A stretch of DNA of 7,499 bases from assembly GCA_028717505.1 (NCBI GenBank), contig JAQUNQ010000053.1, positions 1 to 7,499 on the forward strand, in the 5' to 3' direction. The notes under the pieces are model-generated. The model had not been told where the DNA came from, did not search any database, and saw only the letters and a program-made list of their open reading frames with translations. Made by a program: the position numbers and the translations under genes. This DNA comes from Candidatus Peribacteraceae bacterium (lineage in GTDB: Bacteria > Patescibacteriota > Gracilibacteria > Peribacterales > Peribacteraceae). Of the stretch, positions 5,590 through 7,499 are shown piece after piece (the first letter of the stretch is position 1; each line of letters starts with the position of its first letter).

Positions 5590-6251
5590 CGTTCCTGTTG
5601 CCGTCTTCCTGACAGCGCCTGCACGACCGCGAAGGTCCGGTCCGCGTCCTTCCGTGCGACGACAAGCGTGAGTTCCGCGTAGGCGGAGAAGACCTCCACG
5701 ACGGAGATCCCCTTGAGCGCGAGGGCGCGGAAGAACTGGGCGTAGATGCCGGGGGCCGGCAACGCATGGCGCGGGAGATCGAAGCTGACGGCGGAGAGGG
5801 CTTCGCAGCGCTCGAGGAGCTTCTCGTGCTTCGTCATCCGGGCGAGCGTCTCGGCGATGCTCTCGCTCACGAGGATGGTCGTCTGGAAGAATCCCTGCGC
5901 GAAGTTGACGTACGTTCCTTCCGTTCGTCTCTGGAGCTTCAGGAGTTCCTCATGGATCCGGTGGAGGGTGGGGGAGTTCACGAAGGAGAAATCCACGAGG
6001 TCCGAGCGCACGGTGATGTTCGTGAGCCGCACGCGCGGGGGCTTCACGGCTCCTCGGGCAATCTCCGAGGCGCTCCGCTTGAGGGCCATGACGATGGCTC
6101 CTTCCGTAGCGTCTTCCATGAGCCGTTCCTCCACGAGGGGCCGCATCTTCCGGGCGAGCGACGAGTAGTTCACGATGCCCTCCGCGATCGCCTCCGTGTA
6201 GAGGGGGGACGCGGCGAGGAACTCCTCCACTGTTTGGGAAATGGTCCGCAT
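5577..6251 (-). CDS. Two-ACT-domain protein, function unknown
   Basis: A 224-residue soluble protein when read from the ATG at 6251. Residues 1-70 are helical (ISQTVEEFLAASPLYTEAIAEGIVNYSSLARKM) and could form a small helix-turn-helix-like or dimerising part. Residues about 74-135 and 152-212 look like two ACT-type units. The second, with PAPGIYAQFFRALALKGISVVEVFSAYAELTLVVARKDADRTFAVVQAL, closely follows the regulatory ACT pattern of aspartokinases. No kinase or other catalytic domain is attached, so a ligand-sensing regulator is plausible but unproven; the amino acid or other ligand cannot be told. A TTG at 6257 would add two residues, but the promoter spacing favours the ATG. The C-terminal ...QQERGGR and the stop lie partly in the tRNA-derived repeat, so the native 3' end may have been replaced. 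It is divergent from the HTH-like gene and convergent with tRNA-Ile. Confidence 0.82.
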   Translation of the reverse strand: MRTISQTVEEFLAASPLYTEAIAEGIVNYSSLARKMRPLVEERLMEDATEGAIVMALKRSASEIARGAVKPPRVRLTNITVRSDLVDFSFVNSPTLHRIHEELLKLQRRTEGTYVNFAQGFFQTTILVSESIAETLARMTKHEKLLERCEALSAVSFDLPRHALPAPGIYAQFFRALALKGISVVEVFSAYAELTLVVARKDADRTFAVVQALSGRRQQERGGR

Positions 6252-6252
6252 G

Positions 6253-6300
6253 TTCAAAAATTAACAAATTTTGGAAAAAATACAAATATTTTGAAAAATT
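6253..6300. promoter_or_regulatory. A-tract-phased, probably curved AT-rich island between divergent genes
   Basis: A 48-base stretch with very few G or C bases, inside a GC-rich neighbourhood. A-tracts fall at 6256-6260, 6266-6268 (continuing as AAATTTT), 6275-6280, 6284-6286 and 6294-6298, with centres about 8-11 bases apart, close to one helical turn. Phased A-tracts bend DNA. Similar blocks recur: ACAAATTTTGGAAAAA (from 6264) and ACAAATATTTTGAAAAA (from 6282). The island could act as an UP-like element for both promoters or as a nucleoid- or repressor-binding site. Confidence 0.6.
6258..6285 (-). promoter_or_regulatory. Promoter of the ACT-domain gene, predicted leaderless
   Basis: On the minus strand TTGTAT (6285-6280), a 16-base spacer and TAATTT (6263-6258) preceded by TGT form an extended -10 promoter. 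The -10 box ends six bases (TTGAAC) before the ATG at 6251. The region is almost pure A/T, in sharp contrast to its surroundings. Confidence 0.55.
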
Positions 6301-6328
6301 TCACAGGAGCTGTTTTCGGTGAAAGACT
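6300..6328 (+). promoter_or_regulatory. Promoter of the small HTH-like gene, predicted leaderless
   Basis: TTCACA (6300-6305), a 17-base spacer ending in TGA, and AAGACT (6323-6328) precede the ATG at 6335 by six bases (GCGGCC). The -10 box is weak but has the TG extension and the same distance to the start codon as other genes in the window. An AGGAG run (6305-6309) is too far from the ATG for a ribosome binding site. Confidence 0.45.
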
Positions 6329-6334
6329 GCGGCC

Positions 6335-6742
6335 ATGCACATCTTCCCTGCAGACGACATGGCTCCTGATCGCGTCCCCGTGACCTTCACCCCGTCCCCG
6401 CCGCGGTCCTCCGATGACATCGTCCTGCACACTTCACCGCGTGCGATCCGGCAGGTCCTGGAGCATGAGGGGGTGCCCCGCATCCGTGCACTCCTCCAGA
6501 AGAGCCCCCTCGAAGCGTGTCCGGCAAGAGCAGCGGAACTCCTCTTCAATCTCACGGGAGAGGGCATGCACACGTGGGAGGAGATCCGGCAGCAGATGGG
6601 TCTGACGGAGGCGCTCGTCGCGCGCTACCGCGGGGAAATGGAGGAGCATCTGGGACGCCTACTCGGGACTCCCGTTGATGGCGATGGTCAGGGAGGGGGG
6701 CAGGCGCACGGAGAAAATGGCAACGCTCCCCACGCGGCGTGA
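6335..6742 (+). CDS. Small hypothetical protein with helix-turn-helix-like segment
   Basis: A 135-residue protein I do not recognise. Residues 1-30 are proline-rich and probably disordered (MHIFPADDMAPDRVPVTFTP...). Residues about 33-112 are helical. Within them, LLFNLTGEGMHTWEEIRQQMGL followed by TEALVARYRGEMEEHLGRLL has the spacing of a sigma-70 region-4-like helix-turn-helix (compare TLEEIGxxLGVSRERVRQIExxALxKL), but the match is weak. Residues about 111-135 are a Gly/Asp/His-rich tail. The divergent ACT-domain gene shares the promoter island, so the pair may be co-regulated, and this protein could be the DNA-binding partner; that is inference. The start is fixed by a promoter six bases upstream. 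Reality of the gene is likely, function unknown. Confidence 0.7.
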   Translation: MHIFPADDMAPDRVPVTFTPSPPRSSDDIVLHTSPRAIRQVLEHEGVPRIRALLQKSPLEACPARAAELLFNLTGEGMHTWEEIRQQMGLTEALVARYRGEMEEHLGRLLGTPVDGDGQGGGQAHGENGNAPHAA

Positions 6743-6768
6743 GGGGAGTCCCCATTTGTGTATTTCTA
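6726..6768 (+). terminator. Hairpin at the end of the HTH-like gene, terminator-like
   Basis: CTCCCC (6726-6731) pairs with GGGGAG (6743-6748), extended inside by ACG/CGT around a CGG loop, with the stop-codon bases GA as a bulge. A U-rich but broken tract (ATTTGTGTATTTCT) follows. The arrangement between converging genes suits an imperfect intrinsic terminator. A competing small palindrome GGGGAGTCCCC (6743-6753) overlaps it. Confidence 0.4.
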
Positions 6769-6774
6769 GGGAGA

Positions 6775-7499
6775 TTACATCTCCCATTTCTCATAGATCT
6801 TCGTCACGCTCTGCCCGAGCTCGATCCGGTGGATGACGTCCGCGAGGAGCGGGGAGACGGGGAGGATGCGAAGTCCCGGGAAGGCCTTGGGGTCCTGCGG
6901 GATGGAGTCCGAGACGACGACTTCGGCGAACTTCGCCTTCTTCAGGCGCTTGATGGCCTCGCCGGCGAAGATGGCGTGCGTCGCGGCGGCGTAGACCTGC
7001 TTATTCGCTCCGCGCTGGAGGAGGGCGTCCTTGGTGGAGCAGAGGCTGCCGGCCGTGTCGATCATGTCGTCGAAGACGATGCAGGTCCTCCCCTCGATGG
7101 TGCCGACGACCTCGATCACCTGTGCCTCCTGATGCTGGGGGCGACTCTTGTGGAGGATCGCGAGGTCCGCGCCGAGCATGTCCGCGAGGTGCTTGGCGCG
7201 CTTGGCGCCGCCGGCATCCGGCGAGACGATGACGGGATCCGTAAGTTTCTTCCCCTTGAAGTAGGTGGCAAAGAGCGGACGGGCATCCAGCGCATCCACG
7301 GGGACCCCGAAGAACCCCTGGATCTGGTCGGAGTGGAGATCGAGGGTGATCACGTGATCCGCTCCCGATTCCTCCAGGAGGTGCGCGATCGGCTTAGCGG
7401 AGATGGGCTCGCGCGGGGCGGCCACGCGGTCCTGCCGTGCGTAGGCAAAGTGCGGGATGACCACGTGGACGGTTTTGGCGAAGCTGAGTTTGGCGGCCT
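6775..7499 (-). CDS. prs: Ribose-phosphate pyrophosphokinase (PRPP synthetase), C-terminal part
   Basis: Makes 5-phosphoribosyl 1-pyrophosphate from ribose 5-phosphate and ATP for nucleotide, histidine and tryptophan synthesis. The gene enters from the right edge, so roughly the first 70-80 residues are missing and 241 codons are visible. The frame continues upstream as AKLSFAKTVHVVIPHFAYARQDR, matching the family core. Motifs in order are YARQDR (ATP binding), TLDLHSDQIQGFF (metal and ribose phosphate region), VSPDAGGAKRAKHLAD (pyrophosphate region) and the PRPP loop CIVFDDMIDTAGS. The C-terminus LLADVIHRIELGQSV is typical of class I enzymes. The flexible-loop region LAILHKSRPQHQEAQV has KSR in place of the more common KRR/KRH, which is within family variation. 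The gene ends 32 bases from the stop of the converging HTH-like gene. Confidence 0.95.
   Translation of the reverse strand, partial: AAKLSFAKTVHVVIPHFAYARQDRVAAPREPISAKPIAHLLEESGADHVITLDLHSDQIQGFFGVPVDALDARPLFATYFKGKKLTDPVIVSPDAGGAKRAKHLADMLGADLAILHKSRPQHQEAQVIEVVGTIEGRTCIVFDDMIDTAGSLCSTKDALLQRGANKQVYAAATHAIFAGEAIKRLKKAKFAEVVVSDSIPQDPKAFPGLRILPVSPLLADVIHRIELGQSVTKIYEKWEM

Noticed and set aside
1..7499. CRISPR array, insertion sequence, toxin-antitoxin or phage module
   Set aside because: No regularly spaced repeats, transposase or integrase motifs, or toxin-like small gene pairs were seen; the only mobile-element hint is the tRNA 3'-end repeat.

Overview
The window is a GC-rich, tightly packed bacterial chromosome segment made mostly of housekeeping genes. 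No stretch longer than about 140 bases lies outside a gene, a tRNA or a promoter. Small compact proteins, near-absence of Shine-Dalgarno sequences, many -10 boxes placed right in front of start codons, and several lineage-restricted hypothetical proteins suggest a reduced-genome bacterium of the candidate phyla radiation, perhaps the Peregrinibacteria/Peribacteria group. That placement is inference from style only; no marker in the window proves it.

Layout, left to right. Positions 1-30 may hold the first ten codons of a gene leaving the window on the minus strand. From 154 to 3029 the plus strand carries trxB (thioredoxin reductase), rpmG (ribosomal protein bL33), an RppH-like Nudix hydrolase and recF. 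The Nudix stop and the recF start share one base, so these two are translationally linked. ruvC (minus) converges on recF. A divergent promoter region around 3570-3660 separates ruvC from a 550-residue membrane-anchored or exported protein (plus) with a FecR-like beta domain and an unrecognised helical body. Next comes tRNA-Ile(GAU) with encoded CCA (5410-5486). Its last 18 bases recur at 5572-5589, inside the 3' end of a minus-strand gene for a two-ACT-domain protein of unknown role. An extremely AT-rich, A-tract-phased divergent promoter island (about 6251-6305) separates this gene from a small plus-strand hypothetical protein with a helix-turn-helix-like segment. The window ends with the 3' part of prs (PRPP synthetase, minus), which enters from the right edge.

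How it fits together. recF and ruvC serve DNA repair and recombination (gap loading of RecA; Holliday junction cleavage). trxB supplies thiol reducing power, prs feeds nucleotide synthesis, and rpmG and tRNA-Ile belong to translation. The RppH-like enzyme would act on mRNA 5' ends or on dinucleoside polyphosphates.

The most distinctive signal is in the promoters. For trxB, the Nudix gene, ruvC, the ACT gene and the small HTH-like gene, a -10 hexamer sits exactly six bases before the start codon, which predicts transcription starting on the first base of the codon (leaderless mRNA). Other points worth a second look are the tRNA 3'-end repeat, the bent-DNA promoter island, a competing inverted-repeat pair in front of rpmG, and a recurrent G-rich tract followed by TAG and a T-run after three genes. 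I found no convincing new defence or mobile system.
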